A stretch of DNA of 64,000 nt from NCBI GenBank assembly GCA_947503625.1, contig CANNEK010000007.1, positions 1 to 64,000 of the forward strand, given 5' to 3'. Each line of letters opens with the position of its first letter. Within the stretch, counting starts at the first letter, position 1. Position numbers and translations under genes: made by a program. The notes beneath the pieces are model-generated. The model was not told the origin of the DNA. It made no database searches and worked only from the letters and a program-made list of their open reading frames with translations. This document shows positions 29,804 to 39,191 of the stretch, piece after piece. This DNA is from an uncultured Kordiimonas sp. (lineage in GTDB: Bacteria > Pseudomonadota > Alphaproteobacteria > Sphingomonadales > Kordiimonadaceae).

Positions 29804-30041
29804 GTCTGTCCGGATATTGTTTTAGCCTTCCCTTCATAGTGTGAAAGTTTGGTCATGACACTATGGAACGCCTTGTCGCGAAATGATAAAGTTACGCGAA
29901 GTTCCAAAGTTACGGCTTCTGTCGATTTGCACTTGAGGCATGTCTGTGCTTCACAATCGCTCTTTTGAGAACTTTTTGGGGGCTAGTATCTCTTGATGAG
30001 ACTTATTTCGAGAATAACTCCTGACGGGCTTTGAAATGAGT

Positions 30042-30082
30042 TTTGCGAATCATGAAACTCATACAAAATTTGCACACATAAT
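30042..30082 (+). promoter_or_regulatory. Conserved junction block with ACACAAAA-like repeats (site 3)
   Basis: AAATGAGTTTTGCGAATC is followed by AAACTCATACAAAATTTGCACACATAATG. It matches the blocks at 8351 and 37501 and lies about 50 bp before a tRNA-fMet fragment. It is a probable arm region of an ancient attachment site. Confidence 0.5.
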
Positions 30083-30133
30083 GTTTATTGTTTTAAATAT
30101 TTTAATAAAACCAATATGTTAAACATATATCAG

Positions 30134-30165
30134 TCAAGCTCATAACCTGAAGGTCGTAGGTTCAA
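30134..30165 (+). other. tRNA-fMet 3' fragment interrupted in its T-loop (attachment remnant 3)
   Basis: TCAAG-CTCATAA-CCTGA forms the anticodon arm (one stem change), followed by AGGTC and GTAGGTTCAA. The T-arm then stops and repeat copy 5 begins. The other half, AAATCCTACTCCCAAAACCA, comes back at 30287-30306, so the T-loop carries an insert of roughly 120 bp. Confidence 0.8.
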
Positions 30166-30306
30166 CCGCCGGCGCAGGCAGGCGTCAGCATGCCGAGATA
30201 GCGCCAAGGACAAGGAAGCAATGCCGTTCGGCCGGAGCAAGCAACGCTTGCGCAGGGCAACAGCACAAAGCAGAGCGACTGCTGGTAAATCCTACTCCCA
30301 AAACCA
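30164..30306 (+). repeat. T-loop-inserted structured repeat, copy 5 (long form)
   Basis: After GGTTCAA the insert reads CCGCCGGCGC, an inner hairpin GGCA...TGCC, then GCGCC closing on GGCGC, then CAAGGACAAGGAAGCAATGCC. The common core follows: GTTCGGCCGGAGC, a GCAAGC-aac-GCTTGC hairpin, GGGCAAC, a CAGC/GCTG stem and GGTAAATCCTACTCCC. Copy 7 shares the long 5' part. Pairing is kept although sequences differ. Confidence 0.75.
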
Positions 30307-30307
30307 T

Positions 30308-30345
30308 TAAAAAGCCTCGGAACCCGATAGGGTCCCGGGGCCTTA
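30308..30345. terminator. Intrinsic terminator after repeat copy 5
   Basis: An AAGCCTCGGAACCC-gata-GGGTCCCGGGGCCTT hairpin with AT-rich flanks. The same terminator type follows copy 7 at 37839. Confidence 0.75.
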
Positions 30346-30369
30346 TTAATTGGTACGTTGAGTGGGTGA

Positions 30370-30459
30370 ATGAACCAGCCGTTCGGACCAAGGGCGATAG
30401 TCCGCAGGTCAACACGAGGGGGCGTAAGCTCCGCAGTGGTAAAGCTTACCCCCTTAACA
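30370..30459 (+). repeat. Structured repeat, copy 6 (degenerate)
   Basis: The core is AGCCGTTCGGACCAAGG, GGTCAACACGAGG, CCGCAGTGGTAA, and the end AAGCTTACCCCCTTAACAA is a diverged tRNA-like end. GACC/GGTC replaces GCC/GGC as in copy 1. The decayed terminator remnant that follows abuts the amidohydrolase gene. Confidence 0.65.
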
Positions 30460-30508
30460 AAGCAAAGCGCCTCAATCGGAATGGCTTTAGTGTTTTGGGC
30501 CCGCAGGG

Positions 30509-31759
30509 CTATACTGCAAAACTATTTTTTTTGACCTGTCCATCTTGCATGATGAGTTTCAATTGATCATGATCTTGTAAAACTCTAATGTCATCCAGCG
30601 GATCTCCATCTACCAGCAGCAAGTCGGCTAGCCAGCCTTCGCTAATGGTGCCAAGTTCCCCCGGTTTTTGCATCATCTCACCGCCGTGTTTGGTGGCAGA
30701 GATGATAGCATCTATGGGGGACATGCCGATCATATCGACGAAGTACTCAAGGTCCTTGGCATTGGTGCCGTGAGGTGTCCAGGCAAAGCCATAATCTCCG
30801 CCAGGTAAAATTGGAATGCCGCGTGCGTACATCTCTTTCATCGCATCAACGGCGTGCTTGAGCTCATATTCATATTGTTCCGCCAAGGGGGAACCGGGCA
30901 GGATGCCGTAATCCGATGCGCCCCGGGCAGTTTGAATGAGCCAGGCCAGGCCGGGGGCAACAAAAAACTGATCATTGGTATTCTCCAGCGCATCAATCGC
31001 TTCTTCATCGGCGAAAGACGCATGGTAAATGTGCTTGATCCCATATTTCAGACACATTTTAACCGAGTCAGCCGAACGCGCATGCGCAGCCATGGTGCGA
31101 TGCCGACGGTGAACTTCTGCTGCTGCCATGGCAACTTCCTCTTCGGAAATAACGGTCTCTTCAGCATCAACATTTGATATATATTCGCCTGACAAGTTGA
31201 GCTTGATAACATCACAGCCAAACTTGAAGAACATGCGGACAGCTGCACGCATTTCTTCAGGTCCGTCAATCACCCAGCCAAAGGAAAGGTCCTGGTTATC
31301 AATGTGAACGGGCGTGGTATCGCCAAGGCCGCCGCGTGTGGCAATTTCCTGACTGGCTGCCAAATAGCGCGGGCCGGGAATTTTCCCGTCTGCGATGGCG
31401 TTACGGATGACAACATCCAGCCGCGGTTTTGCCGCTGCTGCTCCTACGCCGCTGGTAAAACCGGCATCCAATAGCTGTTTTGCAGAACCTGCAGCGAACA
31501 GCGTATGTTCTTCTACGGGCATGTAGCAAATTTCTTCCAGTTTCGCCATGTTGTTCCAGGACAGATGCAGGTGAGCATCAATCATGCCCGGCATCAATGT
31601 CATGCCGCCACCGTCAATTGTCTCGTCCGCCGTGGTGCCATTCGCGGCGCCGTTCTTCATGACTTTCGCGATACGATTGCCCTCTACAAGAACGGTCCCT
31701 TTGAACGGGTCTGTTCCAGTTCCATCCAAAATCATCACATTTTCAAATTTTGTCGACAT
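30509..31759 (-). CDS. Amidohydrolase (imidazolonepropionase/prolidase-like)
   Basis: The 416-residue metal-dependent hydrolase has HxH in GMIDAHLHLSW, a candidate carboxylated Lys in DVIKLNLSGEY, His residues in MAAHARSAD and KHIYHASFAD, and Asp in LPGGDYGFAWTPHG. GGGGAGGA gives best spacing for the ATG that starts MSTKF. It would hydrolyse an amide, lactam or ring bond in the cytoplasm. It ends close to the repeat junction, so the segment boundary lies just past its stop. It forms a minus-strand operon with the next two genes. Confidence 0.88.
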   Translation of the reverse strand: MSTKFENVMILDGTGTDPFKGTVLVEGNRIAKVMKNGAANGTTADETIDGGGMTLMPGMIDAHLHLSWNNMAKLEEICYMPVEEHTLFAAGSAKQLLDAGFTSGVGAAAAKPRLDVVIRNAIADGKIPGPRYLAASQEIATRGGLGDTTPVHIDNQDLSFGWVIDGPEEMRAAVRMFFKFGCDVIKLNLSGEYISNVDAEETVISEEEVAMAAAEVHRRHRTMAAHARSADSVKMCLKYGIKHIYHASFADEEAIDALENTNDQFFVAPGLAWLIQTARGASDYGILPGSPLAEQYEYELKHAVDAMKEMYARGIPILPGGDYGFAWTPHGTNAKDLEYFVDMIGMSPIDAIISATKHGGEMMQKPGELGTISEGWLADLLLVDGDPLDDIRVLQDHDQLKLIMQDGQVKKNSFAV

Positions 31760-31792
31760 GGTCATATTCCTCCCCATAGAACGCGTTGCTGG

Positions 31793-32572
31793 CTAGACGC
31801 CGTAGAAGCTTTTTAAGTGACTGATTGTTGTTTGTGGTTGCTCCGGAAGTGTCCAATGACCGCAGTCTTTCAGGACTATAGGCGACACAACTGACCCAAA
31901 ACTGGTTCCCAGAGCCTCTACATTGGGAGGTGGTGCCACTTTATCTTCCTCTCCCGTAATCAATACTGTCGGACACGACAGGCCCGAGACATCTGCCGCT
32001 TGTGATTCTGCCAGCGCGATACAGCTAAGTGCATATCCTTCAGGATCTTGCGCGGCGACCATCTCGCGTACGAAGGCGGTTGTGACGGGCTTTTCAGTTT
32101 TGGTTTTTTCAGCGAGAGCTGCTCCGATGATCGCATCGCTGATGGGCTGCATGCCTTGTGTACGGGCTAGTTCCGCCCGGCCGGCAATATTGGGTCGGGC
32201 AGGTACAGGCGGTTCGGCCAATGGACCTAAAAGTGCGAGCGATAGTACGCGTTCAGGCGCGCTGACCGCCATATGTTGGCATATGATAGTGCCCATGGAA
32301 TGGCCCAGTAAATGGGCTTGTTCCAACCCGAGGGCATCCATGAGCGCGAGCATGTCGCTCGTCAGACTGCTGATCGAAAGCGCCGGGTCGTTTGCGGACC
32401 GACCAGCTGATGGCATGTCTGGTGCTGTAATCTCCAGTGCCTCTGGCAATGCTGTATGCAGTGGCCACCAGAAGTTTGATGAGCCACCTAAGCCATGGAT
32501 GGCGAGCACTGGCGCACCGCTTCCAAATCTATCTACAAAGATATCGTGATTATTGATGAAATGAACCGGCAT
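31793..32572 (-). CDS. Alpha/beta hydrolase (enol-lactonase-like)
   Basis: The 259-residue enzyme has a complete triad: Ser in LLGHSMGTI, Asp in GEEDKVAPP and His in DCGHWTLPEQ, with oxyanion motif HGLGGSSNFW. Overall it is similar to PcaD/carboxylesterase-type enzymes, which open lactones or cleave esters and C-C bonds. It lies between the amidohydrolase and the fumarylacetoacetase-like gene (gaps 33 and 60 bases), as expected for a ring-opening pathway. Confidence 0.88.
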   Translation of the reverse strand: MPVHFINNHDIFVDRFGSGAPVLAIHGLGGSSNFWWPLHTALPEALEITAPDMPSAGRSANDPALSISSLTSDMLALMDALGLEQAHLLGHSMGTIICQHMAVSAPERVLSLALLGPLAEPPVPARPNIAGRAELARTQGMQPISDAIIGAALAEKTKTEKPVTTAFVREMVAAQDPEGYALSCIALAESQAADVSGLSCPTVLITGEEDKVAPPPNVEALGTSFGSVVSPIVLKDCGHWTLPEQPQTTISHLKSFYGV

Positions 32573-32632
32573 TTTTCTGTCCTCAGTTAATAAATTGGCT
32601 TTGAAAGTGCCCTATCCTGTGGATCCACAAGA

Positions 32633-33499
32633 TCATCGTATAGTGTTTTCAATTGTGCCGATGGATGAGATTTCTACACGCACAACATCACCGGAACTTA
32701 AAAAGCGAGGTGGCGTATAGCCGATACCAACCCCCTTTGGTGTGCCCGTCGCAATAATATCACCCGGAGACAGCTCCATACTGGCTGAAATGGTGGAAAT
32801 GAGCGTTGGAATATCGAATATCAGATCGCGAGTGTTGGAGCTTTGACGGAGTTCACTATTCACCCAGCACCTCAGTTCCAGATTCTCAGGCTCTACTTCG
32901 TCAGCAGTTACAATCGCAGGGCCCATCGGGCAGAAGCTGTCGATCGATTTGCCTAGAAACCATTGTTTGTGATCGCGTTGGAGGTCGCGCGCTGTCACGT
33001 CGTTGATGACACTGTAGCCAAAGACGTGGCCATAGGCATCTTCCTTCCGGATGTGGCGTCCACCTTTTCCGATGACAACCGCCAGTTCGGCCTCATAGTC
33101 GACCTCATTGGTATGCCCCCAAGGCACATGCACATCATCGCAAGCCCCTGTCAGGCTGCCCGGTGCTTTGGTGAAAACAATAGGGTGACTGGGTATGGGT
33201 TGGTCTGCTTGTGTGGAGGTGTCGTAGCCGCTTGATGAAAATTCATCTGCATGCGCATGGTAATTTAACCCAACGCAAATAACGTTTTTGCTTGGCTGAC
33301 GGATTGGCGCACATAGCTGTAGGTCACTTAGAGGCAGGGGGGCGGACGCATCTGTCGGAGCAACGTCGGAGCGGATTAAAGCAATCATTGGGTCTTCACC
33401 CGGTAAACCGTCCGGAGAGTTTATTGGTACGACCATTTCACCATCAAGGCGACCCAAATGGCGCTCGGGTCCATTCAAAAAGCAAACATATTTGGCCAC
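32633..33499 (-). CDS. Fumarylacetoacetate-hydrolase-family enzyme
   Basis: The 288-residue protein starts at GTG behind AGGGGAAA. The FAH core carries metal ligands in NEVDYEAELAVVIGKGGRHI (Glu/Glu) and the downstream GYSVINDVTARDLQ (Asp), plus the GTPKGVGIG loop. Family members hydrolyse or decarboxylate 3-oxo acids formed by aromatic ring cleavage. With the amidohydrolase and lactonase it suggests stepwise degradation of an aromatic or heterocyclic compound. The divergent GntR gene lies 206 bases away. Confidence 0.92.
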   Translation of the reverse strand: MAKYVCFLNGPERHLGRLDGEMVVPINSPDGLPGEDPMIALIRSDVAPTDASAPLPLSDLQLCAPIRQPSKNVICVGLNYHAHADEFSSSGYDTSTQADQPIPSHPIVFTKAPGSLTGACDDVHVPWGHTNEVDYEAELAVVIGKGGRHIRKEDAYGHVFGYSVINDVTARDLQRDHKQWFLGKSIDSFCPMGPAIVTADEVEPENLELRCWVNSELRQSSNTRDLIFDIPTLISTISASMELSPGDIIATGTPKGVGIGYTPPRFLSSGDVVRVEISSIGTIENTIR

Positions 33500-33705
33500 G
33501 CGGTTTCCCCTGAAAGAAGTTTTGATTGAAGAAACTATATGCCAAACAAAAAGCAAATCAATAACATTTTAATATGTTTTCAGTATGAAATAGATAATGT
33601 ATTGGTTTGCAATGTAAATAAGGGTACAAATTAACCCCGCGTATATGAAAATGATCGGGAGGGCCGCTTGTCCTTCTGAGCAAATCAGGGAGATCGGTAA
33701 CAGCG

Positions 33706-34416
33706 ATGCAGCAGCCACCGCGCAATGTACGTGAAGTGTCTCGGCAGCAAACCGAGCTGATTCGCAATGCAATTGCAGAAAAAATTAAAAACAAAGAGTG
33801 GAATGTCGGTGATCGCTTGCCGACAGAGGAAGCGCTTGTGCAACAGTTCCAGGCGGCACGCAATACAGTTCGCAAAGCGATGTCTGCGCTTGAAGCCGAT
33901 GGTATTATAGAACGCCACGTGGGCCGCGGGACATTTGTGGCCGGGCCAAAAAAGGAAACCGCAGACGAGGGAGACGATGGCTATGCTCTTTGCGGTCCGG
34001 CAGACGTGATGGAGGCGAGGCTCACGCTAGAGCCCGCAATCGCCCAGCTTGCTGTTGTTCGCGCCTCTCCCGCAGACATTCGGAAAGCGAGGTGGTGTCT
34101 GGAACAACTGGCGGAAGCCGATGATTTTGAAGAACATGAAAAGCTGGATGCTGAGTTGCATTGGACGATTATTAACGCTTCCAGAAACGAGCTCTACAAG
34201 AAAATATATATTGATATCAATACTATAAGAAATCGAACGGAGTGGCGGGCCATGAAACTTGCGTCATTGAGTCAGGAAGTAAAAGACGCCTATCATGACG
34301 AACACGGCGAGATCGTTGAAGCTTTTGCAGCGCGAGATGCGGATCGTTTGGCCAAAGCGTTGACGAGGCATCTAAAACATGTGAGCGCCAATTTACTTGC
34401 GCCCGCTCGTATTTGA
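33706..34416 (+). CDS. GntR-family regulator (FCD subfamily)
   Basis: The 236-residue protein has a winged helix at residues about 15-85 (GDRLPTEEALVQQFQAARNT, GIIERHVGRGTFVAG) and an FCD domain beginning MEARLTLEPAIAQLAVVRAS. It is divergent from the fumarylacetoacetase operon and upstream of the receptor, so it probably regulates both. I did not find a TTGTATACAA site here, so its operator differs from that of the segment III GntR. Confidence 0.92.
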   Translation: MQQPPRNVREVSRQQTELIRNAIAEKIKNKEWNVGDRLPTEEALVQQFQAARNTVRKAMSALEADGIIERHVGRGTFVAGPKKETADEGDDGYALCGPADVMEARLTLEPAIAQLAVVRASPADIRKARWCLEQLAEADDFEEHEKLDAELHWTIINASRNELYKKIYIDINTIRNRTEWRAMKLASLSQEVKDAYHDEHGEIVEAFAARDADRLAKALTRHLKHVSANLLAPARI

Positions 34417-34835
34417 CGAACCAGCTGGCGTCCCAACATAGACACTACCTTATTCTTTACTTCATGACGCATAGTGATTGCGTGGCGGTTGTTCTCAAGG
34501 TCTTGCACGGCTGGTAGTTTCTATGAATGTGCGACTCAGTTTACGAAATCGGCGTTGTAGAGCTACGCACACCCACTCATTCTAACAAAAAGCTGGCCAC
34601 CACGCATGATGCTGAGAGATTGCCGGAAAGTGAGCAAGCTCGTGCGTTTGGGTCCCAAAAAACGTTTCATCTTTGTAGGCTGTCTTTGGATGAAGAGTGT
34701 GACTTGTTAAAAAATCAATTGACATTCATTCCATATCAAAAGTAGATCAATAGGCGAAAAAAAGTAAATTAATAAGGAAAAGATACTAAATAGATCTGCT
34801 TTAAATCCACGTTTAGTCAAGTCGGGGAGGGACAT
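34417..34835. other. Intergenic promoter region before receptor
   Basis: No convincing gene is present. A 72-codon frame at 34527-34745 lacks a ribosome site and family resemblance. TTGACA at 34719-34724 could be a -35 element, with a weak GTAGAT at 34742. Confidence 0.35.
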
Positions 34836-37229
34836 GTGGACACTTCACGTTTCATCAAAACATCTCGCAGCGCTTTTACTGGCGGTGCTTCTATAGCCGT
34901 TGTATCAACCGTTTTATGTGCGGCTGTACCAGCTAAGGCGCAAGTCAGCGATCAGGACGAAGCCGCCGAAGCCAGTTTCAGCTTGGAAGAAATCGTCGTT
35001 ACAGCCCAGCGCCGTGCTCAAAACACACAAGATGTGCCCATCGCGATCAACGCTTTTTCCAATGAAAAGGTAGATCGCCTGCGCATTCAGGACTTTACAT
35101 CTCTTAGCGTGAACGTCCCGGGTTTCTCGATCAACTCTTTTTCAAAATCGCGACTAAACCCTTCGCTACGCGGTGGTTCTTCATCCCTCGCATCTGCCGG
35201 GGCGGAGCAGGCGGTTGGCCTCTTCATTGATGACCAATATTTCGGTGGTGCGGGTGACTTTGAAATAGACCTGTTTGACGTCGAGCGCATTGAAGTGCTG
35301 CGCGGGCCTCAAGGAACCCTTTTTGGCCGCAATACAACTGGTGGGTCCATCAACGTTGTTACCCGCCGCCCAAGCGATGAATTTGAAGCGAAAGTCTCGG
35401 CAACCTTGGGCAATTACAATGCCTTGGAGCTACGTGGATTGGTCACCGGACCAATCACAGACAACCTGACGGCGCTGGTCGCATTTTCATCGCGCGACCG
35501 TTCCGGAACATCCCTAAATTTAACCACCGGTAATCGTGTTGATGATACTGATCGCTCCTCGTTCCGTGGCAAATTGCTATGGGAGCCGACAGATACATTG
35601 GAAGTTATGGCAACATTGGGTTTCTCTCGCGCCGGTGAAACCGGGGTTGCGCGAGATGCAATCTTCAATGATGTACCGATCACCAATCAGGAACTGATTG
35701 ATATCGGCTTTGTTCCCGATGACGACCCGCGCGTGGTTCAGAGTTTTAATGATGGTCGGTTTGATAGCGAGCAATGGACCGGCAATTTGCGCATCGCCAA
35801 AGATTTGGGTAATGCGGTGCTGTTGTCCATCACAAGTTATCGCAATTATATTTCAGATGAGGATGAAAATTCCTTGGCTGGCGTGCCGATCCAGTCTTTT
35901 TCGATTGCCGATCCACGGGATATTGAATCGTTCAGTCAGGAACTGCGCTATACGTCTGATTTTGATGGGCCGCTCAACTTTGTCGGCGGCGCATTCTTCT
36001 TCTATTCCGACGAACGTCGCAATCTGGCAGCCACCACGACGTGGGAAGAAAACACCTTTGGCGGAGCCTTTCAGGCAATCACATTCTGTCCGGACCAGAC
36101 GGGCGATGATTTCGATAATGGCATCGTAAACCCAGCTTGTATCGCGAATCTGCCAGAGCTTTTCACGCCCAACAGTTTCTTTGTGAACGAACGCAATCGC
36201 ACTACGTCTTTCTCTGTCTTCCTGGATGGCAACTATGACGTCACTGAGGAGTTTACTCTAATTGGGGGGCTGCGTTACACATATGATCGCAAGCGATTTG
36301 ATGCCGTCACTGGTGGTGATCCTGATTTCTTCTGGAATCCACCCGTTTCTGAAACGATTGACCCTTCCACGGGTGTAGCCGAGGTGGGGCAGATCATCGC
36401 CGCGCGTGATAGCTGGGGCGAGATCACATACCGTGTCGGTGTTCAATACCAGCCGACACCCGACCTTCAGTTTTATGCAATGCGCTCAACGGGGTTCCGC
36501 TCCGGCGTTTTTGATGCTGCACAGTCAGATCCCGTTTTGGCGGGCGCGGCAGTGGCACCTGAAACTGTTCTCAGCCATGAGATCGGTGCAAAAACACGCT
36601 TCTTTGATGACCGCGCTCAGCTCAATGTTGCATTGTTTAATGCGCGTTATGATGATTTGCAATTCTTCGTCAATACCGGGGCCTCGAGCCTGACAACCAA
36701 TGCAGGGCGTGCCCGGGTGCGTGGTATCGAAGTTGATCTGACGGTTGCTGTGACTGAGGAACTGACCGCCAGTGCTCAATATTCTCATCAGGATGGGACA
36801 TCATCAGGCATTCCACCAGAAGCGGAGATCGCCGATGGAACACCGCCTCAGGGAACCATCCCGCACACCTATATGTTTGCATTGGATTACAGCAAAGAGC
36901 TGTCGAATGATGCAAGTCTATACGCGCATTTTGATTTTCAGCGACGCTCCCGTTTCAATCTCGAACTCGAAGACGCACCACAGTTTTTTAGCGAAACCGA
37001 CGCTCTGATCAACATGAACCTGGGCTATGTCACGTCTGGCGGCTGGGACCTCAAGCTTTGGGTACAAAACCTGACGAATGAAAATATTGTGCTGTACGGT
37101 CAAAACTTTTGGTTCACTTTTTATGATGGCCCGACAGCTTTCAGTAATTTGTCAGTTATTGATGAGAGCAGTCAGCCACGCTACCAGGCACCGAGAACCT
37201 ATGGCGTGACCATCACCAAGAGTTTCTAG
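34836..37229 (+). CDS. TonB-dependent outer-membrane receptor
   Basis: The 797-residue protein starts at GTG 34836 behind GGGGAGGG; an out-of-frame ATG overlaps two bases earlier. It has a signal peptide to VPAKAQ, TonB box LEEIVVTAQRR, a plug with ERIEVLRGPQGTLFGRNTTG and a barrel ending GVTITKSF. It has no STN domain. It is the likely uptake port for the compound degraded by the adjacent amidohydrolase operon. A very strong hairpin follows its stop. Confidence 0.93.
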   Translation: MDTSRFIKTSRSAFTGGASIAVVSTVLCAAVPAKAQVSDQDEAAEASFSLEEIVVTAQRRAQNTQDVPIAINAFSNEKVDRLRIQDFTSLSVNVPGFSINSFSKSRLNPSLRGGSSSLASAGAEQAVGLFIDDQYFGGAGDFEIDLFDVERIEVLRGPQGTLFGRNTTGGSINVVTRRPSDEFEAKVSATLGNYNALELRGLVTGPITDNLTALVAFSSRDRSGTSLNLTTGNRVDDTDRSSFRGKLLWEPTDTLEVMATLGFSRAGETGVARDAIFNDVPITNQELIDIGFVPDDDPRVVQSFNDGRFDSEQWTGNLRIAKDLGNAVLLSITSYRNYISDEDENSLAGVPIQSFSIADPRDIESFSQELRYTSDFDGPLNFVGGAFFFYSDERRNLAATTTWEENTFGGAFQAITFCPDQTGDDFDNGIVNPACIANLPELFTPNSFFVNERNRTTSFSVFLDGNYDVTEEFTLIGGLRYTYDRKRFDAVTGGDPDFFWNPPVSETIDPSTGVAEVGQIIAARDSWGEITYRVGVQYQPTPDLQFYAMRSTGFRSGVFDAAQSDPVLAGAAVAPETVLSHEIGAKTRFFDDRAQLNVALFNARYDDLQFFVNTGASSLTTNAGRARVRGIEVDLTVAVTEELTASAQYSHQDGTSSGIPPEAEIADGTPPQGTIPHTYMFALDYSKELSNDASLYAHFDFQRRSRFNLELEDAPQFFSETDALINMNLGYVTSGGWDLKLWVQNLTNENIVLYGQNFWFTFYDGPTAFSNLSVIDESSQPRYQAPRTYGVTITKSF

Positions 37230-37243
37230 GGGGCTATCAAAAC

Positions 37244-37311
37244 GTGAGATCCGAGGCAATGGTATGGGCGTATGCAAATTTTGCTGCATACGCCCATACC
37301 ACTCGGCTCAC
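37244..37311 (+). terminator. Long stem-loop after receptor gene
   Basis: A perfect 16-bp stem, GGTATGGGCGTATGCA (37261-37276) with TGCATACGCCCATACC (37285-37300), is extended by CCGAG/CTCGG and GTGAG/CTCAC. No T tract follows. It may act as a transcript-stabilising 3' hairpin or a non-canonical terminator. The remaining 190 bases to 37500 show nothing recognisable. Confidence 0.7.
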
Positions 37312-37500
37312 ATTATGCATTGGTCGACGTTCTGAGTTGCTCGAACCGTATGCTAAACCTCACACCAAAGTTGTGCCGGGTTAACCGCGCGCTGTGTTGT
37401 TAATGTGTGCAAGAATTTAGTTCAAAACCGATTTTGGCTATATTGATAACAGGCCTATGGTATGCCTCTATATTTTGCGAGATTGCCGTTGACGACCTTT

Positions 37501-37550
37501 AAAACGAGTTATGCGAATCTCTAGACTCACACAAAATTGCACACAAAAAT
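37501..37550 (+). promoter_or_regulatory. Conserved junction block with ACACAAAA direct repeats (site 4)
   Basis: AAAACGAGTTATGCGAATCT is followed by AGACTCACACAAAATTGCACACAAAAAT. It is the best preserved of the junction blocks and stands about 50 bp before a tRNA-fMet fragment. It is a probable integrase arm-site region. Confidence 0.55.
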
Positions 37551-37601
37551 TTTTCGTTAATTTTATTATTTATATATTTCAATAGGTTATATACATATCA
37601 A

Positions 37602-37651
37602 TCAGGCTAATAACCTGAAGGTCGTAGGTTCAAATCCTACTCCCGCAACCA
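37602..37651 (+). other. tRNA-fMet 3' half (attachment-site remnant 4)
   Basis: TCAGG-CTAATAA-CCTGA is the anticodon arm with CAT changed to AAT, followed by an intact T-arm and TCCCGCAACCA. The mutated anticodon and missing 5' half show it is not a working tRNA. It marks the right edge of segment IV. Confidence 0.85.
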
Positions 37652-37656
37652 AAACA

Positions 37657-37685
37657 TCGAAGCCACCCCAACCGGGGTGGCTTTC
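37657..37685. terminator. Terminator behind tRNA-fMet fragment 4
   Basis: GAAGCCACCCC-aacc-GGGGTGGCTTTC forms an 11-bp hairpin directly after the CCA end, followed by a T-rich stretch (gtgtttttg). Confidence 0.85.
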
Positions 37686-37728
37686 GTGTTTTTGGGTTAC
37701 AGGAATACGCTTTGAACTTACGGATAAA

Positions 37729-37835
37729 GTAGGTTCAACCGCAGGCGCAGCAATGTAATGCATTGCGAATGAGCGCCAAGGACAAGGAAGCAATGCCGAT
37801 AGGCATGCGTACCTAAAATCCTATTCCCACAACCA
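37729..37835 (+). repeat. T-loop-inserted structured repeat, copy 7 (long form, shortened core)
   Basis: GTAGGTTCAA is followed by CCGCAGGCGC, a GCAATG-taatg-CATTGC hairpin, GCGCC and the conserved CAAGGACAAGGAAGCAATGCCG shared with copy 5 (a 22-base match in two parts), then AAAATCCTATTCCCACAACCA. The GTTCGG...GGCAAC core of other copies is deleted. It again sits exactly in a T-loop. Confidence 0.75.
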
Positions 37836-37838
37836 TTA

Positions 37839-37872
37839 CAAAGCCTCGGAACCCAACAGGGGCCCGGCCCTT
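37839..37872. terminator. Intrinsic terminator after copy 7
   Basis: AAAGCCTCGGAACCC-aaca-GGGGCCCGGCCCTTT is an imperfect version of the terminator at 30308. The IS110 remnant begins about 35 bases later. Confidence 0.6.
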
Positions 37873-37907
37873 TAACTATGTTACGAGAGCATGGTGAATG
37901 AACGTAC

Positions 37908-38548
<641 letters not shown>

Positions 38549-39191
38549 TTTTGCGTTTAGATTATGGCAGCAGTTGTATAGATACGCGGCAGTTTGGGAT
38601 CTTGTGGGTTTGGTCCCCAACCCCAAAACAGAATGATGTCTGGCCCAGCGGCTTAATAAACACACTTCCAAACCAGCTACCGACAATGGGCTGACTGATC
38701 ACGCCCATATCAAAACTCTCTACATGGCCATTGCTGCCAATGCTGCGCGCTTTGGCCAACACAGGTCTTGAAGCGATGATAAATCTTAGAAATAGGACTG
38801 TTATCAACAATAAGAAACCCGTGGTCATCTTCTACCCTAATCAAGACCTAAGCCTCTTTCAGGTGTCCAATAGCCACGGGCCCCGGTTCGACAGATCATC
38901 ACAAGATATAGGGTCCAAATTCCAGTAGGCTCGAAGAGCTGTCCCGGAAAGAGCTGCTATACTCTGCTCCTCACCGAACAAAGTCATCATGCCATGACCT
39001 TCTTGAGATCTATTGATTGCAATCAACGTTTGGTCGTTTTTTCCCTGATGGATAGCTTTTTCTACAGAGATTGTTCTCGCCATAGCGCCTTCAATGCCCT
39101 TGATCAAAATCAAAGTGCGGCTGTTTCATTGATTGATAGTGTAATAAGCGGAACGCTGCTGGCTTATCTATTTAAAGGAGAAACATCTGCC
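38549..39191. other. Region between IS110 remnant and ftsH; ftsH promoter
   Basis: Two minus-strand frames (38562-38828, hydrophobic start, and 38859-39113) have no recognisable family and may be remnants. The region ends with two perfect FNR-type boxes and the ribosome site AAAGGAGAAA before ftsH. It marks the change from mobile DNA to the stress regulon. Confidence 0.4.
39014..39113. promoter_or_regulatory. Two FNR/FixK boxes upstream of ftsH
   Basis: TTGATTGCAATCAA (39014-39027) and TTGATCAAAATCAA (39100-39113) are both perfect TTGAT-N4-ATCAA palindromes. They lie 165 and 79 bp before the ftsH start. The nearer one is well placed for activation from about -40. Confidence 0.85.

Noticed and set aside
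34527-34745. 72-codon frame before the segment IV receptor
   Set aside because: It has no ribosome site and no recognisable family, and it overlaps the likely promoter.
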